Shown here one piece after another: positions 37,050-48,991 of a DNA stretch of 54,855 nucleotides (the stretch's first letter is position 1; each line of letters starts with the position of its first letter). The DNA is taken from assembly GCA_025094145.1 (NCBI GenBank), contig JALLLS010000137.1:1-54855 (forward strand), in the 5' to 3' direction. Below the pieces are notes generated by a model that saw nothing but the letters and a program-made list of their open reading frames with translations, was not told where the DNA came from and did not search any database. This stretch comes from Spinellus fusiger (taxonomy: Eukaryota > Mucoromycota > Mucoromycetes > Mucorales > Phycomycetaceae). Made by a program: the position numbers and the translations under genes.

Positions 37050-38321
37050 CAGCCACACAACATTAGTTAGTATACAGCCCCAAGATTTATACAATTTTAA
37101 ACATGATTCATCTTCTTTTCACCACAGAATCACATTCCATTCATTAATCTCAAATGTCAAACACAGAATCTTCAACTATAAATTCTAGAGTTTATAATAA
37201 GCTTGAAGAAAGAGAGTAATGGGGTGTTTACTGGCTTGAAAAAAGAGAATTACTCCATGAGTAGCATTTCAAAGGTTATTGGCATTAGCAAGTCTGCTGT
37301 CCAAAATATTATTAGTAGAATCAAGACTACTGATACACTTCCACTAAAGCCTCGTTCTGGTACACCAAAAAAAACTTAAAGAGAGAGGCCTCAGACGACT
37401 TGAGGCCATCCTAAGAGGCAACCTGTTTGCCTCCTATAACTTTATAAATTTGGAACTTAAAGCACACTAGCCAAGGCTATATGAAGAAAATACAAAGAGA
37501 AAAGGCTTCGTTAGACTAAGGAACAGGTCAATTGGACAAACAACCAATGGAGAGATGTCATATAGTCTGATGAGTCAAAGTACACCATGAGAAAGAACGA
37601 TGGAGGTGCCCGTGTCATCAGAAACGTTGGAGAACGTTATGATCCTAATCATAGTGTGCCTACAACCAAATTGGGGAAATGTAGCATAATGATCTGGAGC
37701 TGCCTTTGTGCTGGTGGATTTGGGCCTTTGGTCTTTATTGATGGCACTGTGAATCAGGACATATGTCAACATTTTGGCAGGAAAATTTCAGTCATGGTTT
37801 ATTAAATTGAATGAGAAAAAGGACAGGGACTTCATATTCCAAGAAGATGGGGCTAGCTGCTATACAAGCGGCTATACAACGTGGTGGAAAAACACACATG
37901 CAATCAGGCGCTTTGATTACTGGGCTGCCCAAAGTCCTGATCTCAAACCCATTGAACATCTCTGGAGCTGTCTTGATAAGCTTATCAATAAAAAGAGGGC
38001 CGGTCTAAAAAACATCGATGAGCTCAAGACAGCTTAAGAAGAAGCTTGGGGATATATCCACATCGATTTTGCCGAACCTTTAGTGGGCTCAATGAAAGAT
38101 CGCTGCCAGGCAGTCATTGATGCCAAAGGTAGCCCAAAAAAATTAAATAATTTTTTATATGTATATATTAATATAAGCAATATGTTAAACTAGCTTTTTG
38201 TTTAATTTGAGGTCATTAGTATATGTTTTGAGACCGTAGCCTTTTCATGCATAAAGCATGTTCTTTCTCAGAACTTCAAAAAAAAAAGAAAAGTTGTACC
38301 CTTTCTAATTCTGTGTGACTG
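37050..38321 (+). mobile_element. Decayed Tc1/mariner-like element (copy 1 of a family)
   Basis: The left end reads CAGCCACACAACATTAG after TA; the right end is an imperfect inverse (CTAATTCTGTGTGACTG), so the termini match at about 15 of 19 positions. The coding strand is plus and broken by stops and shifts: an HTH part near 37250-37360 (SSISKVIGISKSAVQNIISR), then GGARVIRNVGERYDPNHSVP (37605), IMIWSCLCAGGFGPLVFIDG, FIFQEDGASCYTSGY and AAQSPDLKPIEHLWSCLDKL with the third acidic residue (about 37950). Copy 2 lies at about 50890-52141. Not functional as read. Confidence 0.85.
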
Positions 38322-41284
38322 AATATAGACAGAATATCTGTATATCTTGTGCTCTTTTCTTTCTGTGAATAAGCAGGCTGTTCTCTACAAATTGTTTAAA
38401 GTTCTCTTTGATTTCTTTCTTTTACACACATTTTATATATTTATATTTAGGAAAATAATATATAAACCTGATTTGTCTTGAGTGCTCATAGAGATACTAG
38501 CATTCAAAAGACATGCTATCCCTCTACATTGACAAGAAAACACAAAAATCATTAAGAGATCTAAATATTACAACATCAAAGGTGTTATGGGTTGAGTGAT
38601 TTCAATAACAGAATAACTAAAAGTTCATATAATTAGGAGAAACAGTTGAACATGTATCGATCTAAAAAATATGACAAAATGTAGTTATGTTTCTGTTATT
38701 CTTCTACTATAATATTTATATACCGATTAAATAGATACTGTACCTATTTATTCAAACAGTCTATGCTATCAGATAAAATAAAGATATTCAGTGGATGGCA
38801 TAAAATATTTCCTATCTCTTAACATTCTGTCTTTTTTTATTCTTTAAATTTGGATCTACCTTCCATTAATAGAGTTTAAAATATTGTTTACACACCTATG
38901 TTAAATCTATAAAATTATCCATTTTAATAGCCATAAAAAGTTCAGACTCATATTAGTAGGAGAAATTCCAAAAATGGTAAGCTAAAGAATAAAAATTGGT
39001 TTAGGATAGCCATCATACGATTGTTATCCAGGAGAGGTTAACCCAATAAATGATTTGCTTTTAATCTATTTTAGATTATACTTTATTTAATTCCCCATAT
39101 TTGTGAAAATTCATGCAAGAATATGACATTGATTTAAATAACTCTTTCAGTTATGTATAAATAATAGTTAAACATAAAAAAATAAACAGTAATATCATAT
39201 ATTTTATAAATCTTTGTTTATAGTTCACTAAAACAAATTAACATTCACAATGCTTATTATTAACCCCGACATAATTTACTGGCTAGCAAGGCATATGAGA
39301 AAAAGGTATACGTTTATCCTATCTTATCCAAGTGTATATTCTTAATAAATAAAAAGTACAGGTAGTGTTAGGTGACTATCTATTTTAATAAAGGATCAAC
39401 TTTCTGATAAATGGAGAACACTCTTTAATTGTATTTGTGTTCCAATAGATAGAATAATAAACACTAATGACGATATACACAAGCATTTTCTGTATGTACT
39501 ATAGTACAAATATCTAAAAGAATGGGTAAAACCCAAAACTACTACACTCACAAATATTGATAACTAAAAATACTATCATTAAGACATTTCTTTTCTGGAA
39601 TCTTTATGATTGTGTCAATTCTTAAAAACGAAAATCCTTTCAATAATTTCTTGTATTAAAATAAAAAATTCAGTGTCATATAGTGCCGCTAATAATTTTT
39701 CCTGCTGACAGCCGCTATTAAGGGTCGAGTGAAGAGTAGTTAGATAGATTGTTTTTGCTAAGACGGATACTGTATAGTTCAAAGATTATGTGATTATCTG
39801 ATAAACCTTTTTTTTTACAATGAGAAATAATGTGTGCTTAGCCTAAACGTAGTTTATAGCCTTTCATGTTTAAAAAGGTAAAACTACCACAAACCCGTTT
39901 TGCATACAAGGTAAGTATAGCAGATATGGTATTAAATGATTATGAAAACATAGATCAGACACATTGAGATAGATCAATGCATATCAATGTTGTTTTGTTT
40001 TGTTTATCTTACAATAGAATTAATAGGGAGATACATAATAGCCGAGTAATGATGATGATGCATTAAACATAATAAGTCTATTGCATGATTATTAAACTGG
40101 TTGAATGGTTGAACCAGAGAGTATGCTTAAGACTTAGTACTGTAATGGAAGCATATAAAACTTGATGGTATTTGAAAAATACGCTAAGATCTTATATTCC
40201 TTATGATACGATTTATTGTATTACACTCTTCTTTCTTTCGTAAATTCCCTGTTATCATGCTATTATTAGTACTACAGCCGTTGGCATGTCGTAACTATGT
40301 AGACAATAAAACCACATATTCTGTCAATGAATTAAATGATCCATCCTTTTAAATAGAGCTGATGACATAGTGTTCATGGTGCCATATGATAAGAATGATT
40401 TTCAAAGCATAAGAGACGTCTAATACCATCACTACTCATTACATTTCTAAATTTTGAGGCTGAAGCTCAAATTATTAACATATATGATAACAATTGCTTA
40501 AAAGTCAGCTATAGAACAAGAAAAGATTTGAACCGATAGTATCACAAAAAATAAACCAGATATAGCTAGATTGCGTAACATCTTAATTAGTTCTCGAGGT
40601 GCATGTGGACATGTAGCAGTTTTCATTTAAAGGTAATACACATCGTTTCTATCTACTTCATCAATGTTGTCTGATTGATAATCATTGCATTATTGAGTAT
40701 AGAACAGCATTATTCTTCAGCACAAAAAATCTACCACGTAGAATGGTGGCACAAGACTATAGAAAATTCCCTTTAAGTGAAATACAAACTGATACAGAAA
40801 ATGATTGTGATCCAAACGTCTAAAATGGAAAACTGAAGTAAATGTCGAGAATGCTACATGTAGATCAGATGTTTAAGTCATATAATTCACACCACAAGAG
40901 CTTCACATAGACATGTGTACATCACATTCAAAAGGTAGGGGTCTATAGCAGATGATATATATATAAACATGTGTATGTGTGTGTATGTATATGTACTATA
41001 TTATAAAAGATACTCAGAAAGAAGGATACCGTTATAAGAAACTAAGAATTAAAATCAGCATTTATATTCCTAAATCAGTATCAATTACTACATAGCCTGC
41101 ATCATTGAATGATGAGTTACATTAGCGCTGTTCCCAGTCATACTATTTCCTTAAGAGTGAAGCAGAAATAGATGAATATGCAAAATCTAACATTATCAAA
41201 AATAAATTTAGCAATCTTAAAATTCAATCGTAATAAAGTCATATAAATAGTGTCTTCTTCAATATTACTCTTTTACTCGTTTAT
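38322..41284. other. Gene-poor AT-rich region
   Basis: 3 kb without a supported gene. Two short plus-strand frames (about 40535-40629, RLRNILISSRGACGHVAVF; about 40743-40822, MVAQDYRKFPLSEIQTDTEN) have protein-like composition but are broken by stops; I treat them as possible decayed coding sequence only. A TATATA/TGTGTATG tract is at 40955-40995. Confidence 0.45.
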
Positions 41285-43125
41285 ATGAATTTAAGTACTT
41301 CAATAATGATTCCAACTCAGATGAACGATTCTGAGTTTTCTGAATTTCACTCAGAAACAAAAACGATAGTTGACATTGATCATTGCTTTAACGAAAAAAA
41401 CAGAAACAGTATCGACGATAGCCAGAGAAACGATTTCAATTATAAAAACGAGACTTCAAGTAATGAATCAAATTTTAATAATGATCAGTCAGACAAGTCC
41501 GGCTTTATAGTCGGTTTACCTATACCACAAATATCCGATGTAAAAGCGTGGATAATAGCTCAATGGAAAGATGACAGCAATCGCCACGCATTTCAGCTCG
41601 GTACAGCCGTGATTTTATCCTCAATTTTAATCGTCATTAATCCCATAAACAACATGTTCAAAAATACTTTCTGGGTAGGCAAGTAAATACAATTGTGTAC
41701 TATGTTACTAACATCTTCTCCAGGCATTTCAGTAGCAGCCATTCTCGACACTTCATTAGGAGGCACACTGCACTTCAGTATACAAAGGATGGTCGGAAGC
41801 GTTCTTGCTGCCTTTCTTTCAGTCTTCATTTCAGTCATTACCCGATTAATATTTCCAAAATGGGAATGGCCTGCCATCGTCTTTTTTTCTGTTTTACTAT
41901 TTTTTCAAGTGTTCATTATCGCAAAAATAAAACAAAGACCAAGTACAGCTTATGCAGGAAATGTCGTAAGCTATTTATTGTTACTAATTTTATAGAAAAA
42001 ACCATACTAATAGTACCTATTTTTTTTAATTCTCCAGGGACTTACTACAACTATCATTATTTTATTATCTTCATACCCAACAATTGTATACAACGATATT
42101 CTTGGTGTTCTTAGGCTGGCCCTTTGGAGAATATTTGATCTATTTATCGGTATTATAATTGCTTTGTAAGTTCATGAGATATTAAATATTTATAGATAGC
42201 TTATGTTTCTCTTAATGACAGGTTGGTCAGCATGTGCATATTTCCTTCAAAAGCAAAGTATACTCTTCGAAAGAACTTAAGCAAAGCTTTGACAGAAGCA
42301 GCTAATCTATATGAAGAAATGGCTGGAAGTTACCTATATTCAATCCATTACACATCTATCATCAGCTCCAATATAGATAGTACAACGAAGGATAACCAAA
42401 ACAGTGTTCAATTGCATTCATGTGCCTTTTCTTGTACCGAGTGTATTGAAGAGGCAAACCAGAAAGCCCTCAGTGTGCTCGCAAGACTCCATAAAGAATC
42501 AGCACGCTTACCAAATGTTTCCAAAGAATATTATTTTACTATGCCTACTCGATTATTATTTGGCAGCAGAAGAAAACAATGGAAGCGTGAACTAGGACAA
42601 ACTAAAAGTTATAATAATGTACTGAATGCCATCAACCAAATCATTCTTGCGTGTCTGTCTTTTCGAATGATTACACCATCAGTGAAGACCGGATCAAATA
42701 AAGAAAAAAGAGAATCAGCTCATAAAACTTGTGAATCAAGTACAAGTAAAAACTCACACCAATGCCAAAAACCACAGCACATCACAGAATCCGAGATAGT
42801 CAAACATAGCTTTTTCGATAGCCTAAAAGTCATTCGACAGTTATCAAACATGCTACGAGATGGAAACCAAAACCTAAGTGAACATCCTGACTGGCCTGTT
42901 GTTCAACTTACTATCCTTCGTGGCAGCATTTATATTGAACGCGGTCTAGCCCAAACACAACAAAAACAAAGTAATGAGCGGCTAGATAAAAAAGGACTAG
43001 AAGATCACGGCTTTATGATTCGCTGTCTAACAATTTGGCAAAGCCTTGAGATTATTGTTGAAGAATTATGCCATCATGAAGCATGCTATAATGTTCAAGC
43101 TAATTCAGATGACACAATAGTGTAG
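41285..43125 (+). CDS. FUSC/ALMT-like membrane transporter
   Basis: A membrane protein of the aromatic-acid exporter / aluminium-activated malate transporter superfamily; substrate unknown, likely an organic anion, at plasma or vacuolar membrane. Four exons, 41285-41678, 41724-41965, 42038-42165, 42222-43125, give 555 residues. The N-terminal 75 residues are polar and disordered (Asn/Ser-rich). Six hydrophobic segments follow: AFQLGTAVILSSILIVINPI, ISVAAILDTSLGGTLHF with the family GGTL motif, GSVLAAFLSVFISVITRLIF, AIVFFSVLLFFQVFIIA, GLTTTIIILLSSYPTIVY, and FDLFIGIIIALLVSMCIFPS. The remaining half is soluble and helical. Intron 1 must use a GC donor (GTAG|GCAAGT) to keep frame. It is isolated among transposons and is AT-rich in codon choice. 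Confidence 0.85.
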
Positions 43126-44100
43126 TAATAGTTGTATATATAAGATGTCGTAAACATTTTTTACGTATATTTTTGTTTGTTTCTTATGTTTTTTAAACTA
43201 CTTGCATACTTCTTCATAATATAAAAATATAATCATACCTAATAATTAAATCAAAGTCTTCAAAAGAATAAATATTATAAATAAGAACTAAATAGTGTTA
43301 ATTGAAGTTTTGCTATATTTTTTAGTAGTTGGTATTACCACTCGTCTTCCACCACGACTATTAATTTCATATATATTCTGGTAATAAAACCATGTAAAAT
43401 TGATGGGTATTTTATCTTTTAATGGCTAACAGTATCTGTAATACATCCATAGTATATTGATATAAAAATATCAGGATATCTATATCTTAATTTGCATAAT
43501 AATATAGCTACCAAATACTAGGTTATTCACCTATCAGTCCTAGAATTCTTACCTAATACAAATGCCTATACATGGGTAGTAAAGATAATTTATGATATCA
43601 AGGTAAATTAGAGAATTGCAAGGAACAGATAGGAAAAGTGTCATATAAAGAGTTACTAATTGTTGTGGGTAAGATAAATAAAGAAAATAATTAGCAGGAA
43701 AAAATTATATATCAGACTAAATGTTTATTTCAATAATTATCAATATCTTTATACCCATGTTAGGAAACTATAATATAATTATCTTTGATGAAATTAAACA
43801 AGAGGATAATGAAAAGATAAATGAAGTGGTGGGTGTAATGATAAGGGATGATGAATCCTTATGATAAGGTAGTCATCACAAAATTTAACCAATATTTATA
43901 AGCATATTTAGAAAAACTAATGCACATATATCTGCTTCAAAGAATTAATTAAACTATACGGAATAATAATAAACACAGTTTTAATAGAGTTATAAAAGAA
44001 ATCTAACCAGGGCCTTTCAAATTTCGAGCTATTTTTGGTATAAAAATGAGCATACACTATTCTTTTCTCTTTTCATAACACTACTTTATTTATAATGTAT
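43126..44100. other. AT-rich region, no gene seen
   Basis: About 1 kb between the transporter and a decayed transposon. Only short frames. Confidence 0.5.
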
Positions 44101-45361
44101 TAATCATCCAAAACCATAAATATAGTTGCTAACCCCTCCCCCCGAGATGTATGGGAAATACACTATCCTTGAGACTCACTCAGACACTCTCTATGAGGTG
44201 CTGAACAGCAACAACACCCTAGCCAAGACATCTAGTATGTTCAACATTTCTGCTTCTATTGTAGGGGACATCTTGAGGCACTTCAAGAAGACAGGGCTAG
44301 TGGTGCCTTTCTCCAAGAGTGGCAGAAAGAAAAAACTTAACGACAGGTCTCTCATATGATTGAGAAGAACAGAAGTCAATGATTCCCATCAAACCAAGGA
44401 AGCCATTAGGGAAAGTATGGCCATTAAGGTCTCAGGAAAGACTTTGAGAAAGTACCTTAAAGAATGGGACTTTCTTTCATTCATTATTGTAATGAAGCCT
44501 GTTCTTACCAAGAAGAATATAGAGTATTGACCCTATTATGCCCAAGAACATATCGATTGGACTCATGAGCAGTGACAGAAGATTATCTGGTTAGATGAGT
44601 CCAGAGTAGAGTTAATGAGCTTTGACAGGAACATCAGATTCAATAAGTAGTATAGAATAGCCTTTCAACTAGAGAATTTCCTTGAAACAAATAAGTTTGG
44701 AGTTAGTTTAGTGATGGTATAAAACTGCTTCAGTGGGAGGGTGTTGGGACATGGATCGTAGTGGGGAGTAAGACAAGCTCCGACAAGTACATCAATATCT
44801 TGGGAGAAGTCTACTGCCCCAAACTCGAGTGTCTTCCCTCTAAAACCTGGAGTGATTCACTGCATACACAAGGATAATATACTACTTATAAAAGTAAGAT
44901 AACTCGAGAATGAAAGGTAGTAAATGGTATAGTAATGACTCTTTACTGTCCCCACAAAGTCTTGATCTGAACCTTATTGAGCATCTTTGGTGGGCCTTAA
45001 AAAGTGCATAGCTGCCAGGAGGGCTGAGATAAATAATATTAAAAAACTGGAAACGGTAATCAAAAAGGAATAGAGTAGGATAGGAATAGAAATAGAACAG
45101 CAATTATAGAAAAGTATGAAAAATCGTTTTCCAAGCTGTCATCGATGCCAATCGTGTATCAACAAAATATTAAATACCTTATTTTAATTTTTTTATTATT
45201 AAATAATATATAAAACTCTGTTCCCATGAATTAGTGGCTCAATTAGTTTTTTTTTTGGTTTTCATATAGTCTTTACAATATCTTGTCCTTTTCGCAGAAA
45301 ATTAAAAAAAAACAAAAAAAAAACAAAAATCATTCGAAAATCAATTATATGTGACTGTATA
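44101..45361 (+). mobile_element. Decayed Tc1/mariner-like element
   Basis: Plus-strand transposase remnants: an HTH part NNTLAKTSSMFNISASIVGD (44206), KIIWLDESRVELMSFDRNIR (44580) with the first acidic residue, FSGRVLGHGS (44730), and LDLNLIEHLWWALKSA (44963) near the third. The frame is cut by several stops and shifts. The end at about 45350-45361 (ATGTGACTGTA) resembles the inverse of the copy-1 terminus; the left end is unclear, so both borders are approximate. Confidence 0.7.
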
Positions 45362-45829
45362 ACTTATTTGTCTATTATAGCTACTAAGAGAAAAATAAAA
45401 ATAAGTGGACAGCAGAGCTCTTTATTTTCTGTGAATCTTTGCTTGATTAAAGCTCTATCTTTCTCTTTCTCTTTTTTATTTTTAATCAGAGACAGACCGA
45501 GAGTTTATTTAAAGCTTTTAAGACACTGTCAATAATATCAGCATCTATGGTATTAGCATCTAATATGAGGTGTAGACCTTTTGTACAATTGACTGAATAT
45601 ATGAAGGTCAAAAATTTTAGGCTATCAACAATATATCTCCTTGGCCTATTGTTTTTTATTAAGTCAGTAATATTGACTTGTGTCTCGAGTGATAGTTCAC
45701 AGCGCATTGTTGCTTACTGTTAATATTTCTATTGCGAGCCACAAGAATAATTAAATAAACAAACTACTATTCTTGTTGAATAAACGTTGAAAAGTTCATA
45801 TTAACTAATTCCTGATCCTTGGAGAAATG
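45362..45829. other. AT-rich region with one unknown 73-codon frame
   Basis: Contains a minus-strand open frame at 45486-45707 (MRCELSLETQVNITDLIKNN, then RPRRYIVDSLKFLTFIYS). Its first half is helical and could be the remains of a transposase HTH, but I cannot assign it. Confidence 0.4.
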
Positions 45830-46070
45830 AGAAATACAATTCAAAAAGCTCATAACTAAGAACTTGTTCTTGTTGAAAATTACCAGGAGATACTAAATCA
45901 GAATACTTCTTTACTCTCACATCTTTAGTTTCTTGTCGTCTCTTCTATTTTTATTTATCTCTTTTTCATGTGCTATCTCATCATTGATAAGCTATTGCTT
46001 TAGCTATAATGTGTACATCTTCAGATAAACATATAATGGAAATAGATAGAATAATCGTTTGATCAAATAT
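45830..46070 (-). repeat. Left arm of a ~240-bp inverted repeat
   Basis: Reverse complement of 50358-50601 at near identity (a handful of mismatches by eye). On the minus strand it keeps an open frame KRRQETKDVRVKKYSDLVSP, then GNFQQEQVLSYELFEL, the same as in the right arm; left of the arm the frame stops soon (GSGIS then stop). Confidence 0.9.
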
Positions 46071-46538
46071 GGATTACAAACAAAATCATGACGACAATAA
46101 CAAAAGGTACCAATCAAAAGTAGGTTTGACTTATAAATACACATAGAGCATAGGGAAGACTCGATGACTATAAGTTATCCAGATGATGAATATGAATTAC
46201 AAAAATGCCATAGATATGAATTATTTTATTAGATCATTTTAGCTTATATATTCCTATTATATGATGAAGATTTTTTTAGATACATATAGATTATATATTT
46301 GATAAATAAAATATAGAAATAATACTCAATTCGACAGAAAACTGACCGCTGTCTGTGAGTGTATCTGAACAGACTACCACACATGCTTCAATATCAGTGA
46401 AAAGGCCGCTGCTTGGAATTAAATTTGTTAATTTGAGGTGAATACGAACAGAAAGATTTTTTTTTGTATTCTTTATTGACTAGGCCGACACGTTATGACG
46501 TGAGGCACTTACACGAAAAGAAAGAATAAGAAAGAATA
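46071..46538. other. Spacer between left arm and transposon, nothing recognised
   Basis: 468 bp of AT-rich DNA containing a small palindrome-like CACGTTATGACGTG at 46490-46503. No gene is seen. Confidence 0.45.
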
Positions 46539-48155
46539 CACTATTTTCACTTATTATTGTTGCACTTTTGGAAAAAAACTTGTCGCATTAATAAATTAAA
46601 AGATGGCGTATAAGTTGGATGCGACAAATGCGACATAAATGTTTTATTGTTAAAGAGGCTTCTCTTGTAAGCAATCCTCAAATATATCGACAGAGTATTT
46701 TTAAAATCCTCTGAGATCACCGAGAAGAACTTGGTTAGATGCATCGGCGATTCTAGATGATAGCGTTTCTTCTTCCAAGAGTCTTTCTCTTTTCAATTTG
46801 CTTTTGCAAACAGACCAGAATTGCTCGATGGGATTCAACTCTGGTGAGTAAGGAGGAAGATAGACAAATCTATACCCACGGCTTTCAATGAAGCTTTTAA
46901 TGTCTTCATTCATATGGATAGGAGCGTTGTCCATAATCAAGTAATTATCCTTGAAAACATCTGGATAATTATCCATGACATCCATTGTATCGCTCAAGAA
47001 GTTAATATAATGGCCAGCAACAGTGCCTTTGCTTTGTTTCTGGAAAGGCCCACTAGATCCAGTAGTTCTTCTCTTCTTTGAAGCAGGCAAAATTCGAGGC
47101 CTTCTTACTTTTATATTGACAAGGCCTTGAGCAGATGTTGCTCCCATGATAGTTGTTGTTTTGGCCCTCATTCTTGGCACTTTTACTACTGCACGAGTAC
47201 CTACTTTTTACCAAGCAAAATTACGCTTCATTTTGATGTGGAATGCCACCTCATCTATAAAGACACATTTGCTCATGTAGTCCATGTCTGTCTCCATCCA
47301 TTTTCGTACCCACTCCTTTCGATTCTTGATCTTTTCAGGACTATTGCGGTCAACTGAATGAAAATGAGCTCTTTTTAGAGTGATCTTACAATTTTTGGTG
47401 ACAAAATTGTAGAGAGCTGTTTTTGATATCTCCAAATCAATAAAAGACGTTCTCAAACTCTCCACCATTTGATCCAGGACTAAAGAGGGCTGATCGTCCA
47501 ATAAATCAACTAAGAATCTTTTGTGGCTATCCTCCAGTAGTGCTGGTCTACCAACTGGCCTTCCACTACCTTCTTTTCTGGCAATAAATGTCTGAGGATT
47601 CTGCTTATCGTTTGAGTACTATTGCTGAGCAGTGCGTGGGTGGATTTGAAGTTTCAGTGCAGCAGCTCTGACGCCCATACCTCTTTCATAAATCAACACA
47701 AATAACTGCTCTTTCTCAGAATCTTTGCAATGCCTGTGGATGCCAGGAGCTCTTTTATCCTCTTCCGTATTGACATCTCTGTCTACGGATTGTTGTACAG
47801 TTCTTCTTTCTGGCTTCTCGGGTGGTTTGAGGTCAAGGTACATCCCGAAATTTGTAACCGTCTCAATGGGGTACGTCTCCTCGTCTACCTCCATCTCCAC
47901 TACTGTGACGGCTATGCCTTCATCATTATAGATATTTCCTTGGCCGTCTTCGTGCACAATGTTATTCATTTTTTTAAGAAAAGTAAAATGTAAGAAAACC
48001 TCAAGTACTTAGAATACGCCAGTTTTAAATCTTTTACTATGCCAAGTTTTAATTAATTAATGCGACATATTTTATCTTATTAGTATGCTAAATTCTAATT
48101 TATTAATGCGACATATTTTTCTCTAAAAGTGCGACAATAATAAGTGAAAATAGTG
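46539..48155 (-). mobile_element. Near-complete IS630/Tc1/mariner element with two nonsense codons
   Basis: 1617 bp flanked by TA on both sides (46537-46538, 48156-48157). The inverted termini start CACTATTTTCACTTATTATT on each strand and match for about 32 bp, then resume as TGTCGCATTAATAAATTA; a further copy of that subterminal motif lies near 48052-48067. Everything needed for cut-and-paste movement except an unbroken transposase is present. Confidence 0.93.
46701..47969 (-). pseudogene. Transposase of the 46539-48155 element (DD34E), two in-frame stops
   Basis: DDE transposase of the IS630/Tc1/mariner superfamily, broken only by a TAG near 47618 (after HPRTAQQ) and a TAA near 47206 (after KRNFAW); the frame itself is otherwise continuous over about 420 codons. 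The N-terminal acidic region is followed by an HTH (QLFVLIYERGMGVRAAALKL), then a second DNA-binding part and the catalytic domain: CVFIDEVAFHIKM (first D), YLIMDNAPIHMNED (second D), and LPPYSPELNPIEQFWSVCKS with E 34 residues after the second D. A start at 47969 gives MNNIVHEDGQGN. Loss looks recent because no frameshift is visible. Confidence 0.88.
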
Positions 48156-48991
48156 TAAGTATTTTTTAAAGGAGCCTGGGCTCGATTTTATTATGAAAAT
48201 CTATGCGAAGTAGCTGTAGAGAGTCATTAGTTTTTTTTTTCTATTTTATGATGTTAGGGCTTAGGGGAGAGTGGAGCCTTTGCTAAAGGAAGATCAATAT
48301 CCATCTCAGCCGTGAATTGCTGTAAGAGTCTATTGGCGGAGGAAAGAACGAGGGAAGAGGTGAAGGGTTGGTTCTGAAAATAGTGTAAGTAAGAAAGTTT
48401 GACTTTCAAAAACTTGAACGGAGTAAATATAACTAAGCAGGTTTGACCATTACAGCAATCATTAAGCAAGGATAGTGGACTTCACTCATAATAATTAAGA
48501 TAAACTAATAGTAATTAATCAAAAGTACAAAGACTTGAATTTATTATTATTATGCATAATATTTTTTAACAATCACATTATTCATAATAAAAAGGTCTTA
48601 TAAGAGCGATTGAAAGTTTGATCGAGATATAGTTATTTTGATCGTCAGATCGGAGAAAAAAGAAAAGATCAAAGCGGGAGAAATGTGGGGAAAGAGGTGT
48701 TAGTGATTCTACTGTATTTGTTCAGTGATAATGCTTTTTCCCAAACAATAGCCGTTTTAAGTCTAAATTTTTATACCCTCCATTTAGAGTTCTCTGGGAA
48801 AACACTCGAAATAGTGGGAATATAGAACAAAATAAATGGCAGGCATACCGAACTGTCACTTTTTACAATTACTTTTTGGTTTCACCACTGCCACTCAATG
48901 TGCTCCCTTTTATCTCACCATAGTTTCTATGAAAAACAAATAACTGGCATAACTGGCTATATTGATTCTCGTATATTTTATTAATTAAATA
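48156..48991. other. Spacer between the two nested transposons
   Basis: 836 bp. A minus-strand frame at 48254-48469 (FLKVKLSYLHYFQNQPFTSS, then LLQQFTAEMDIDLPLAKAPL) is open to a stop but unrecognised; it may be the 3' part of a lost gene of the element that owns the inverted arms. Confidence 0.4.
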
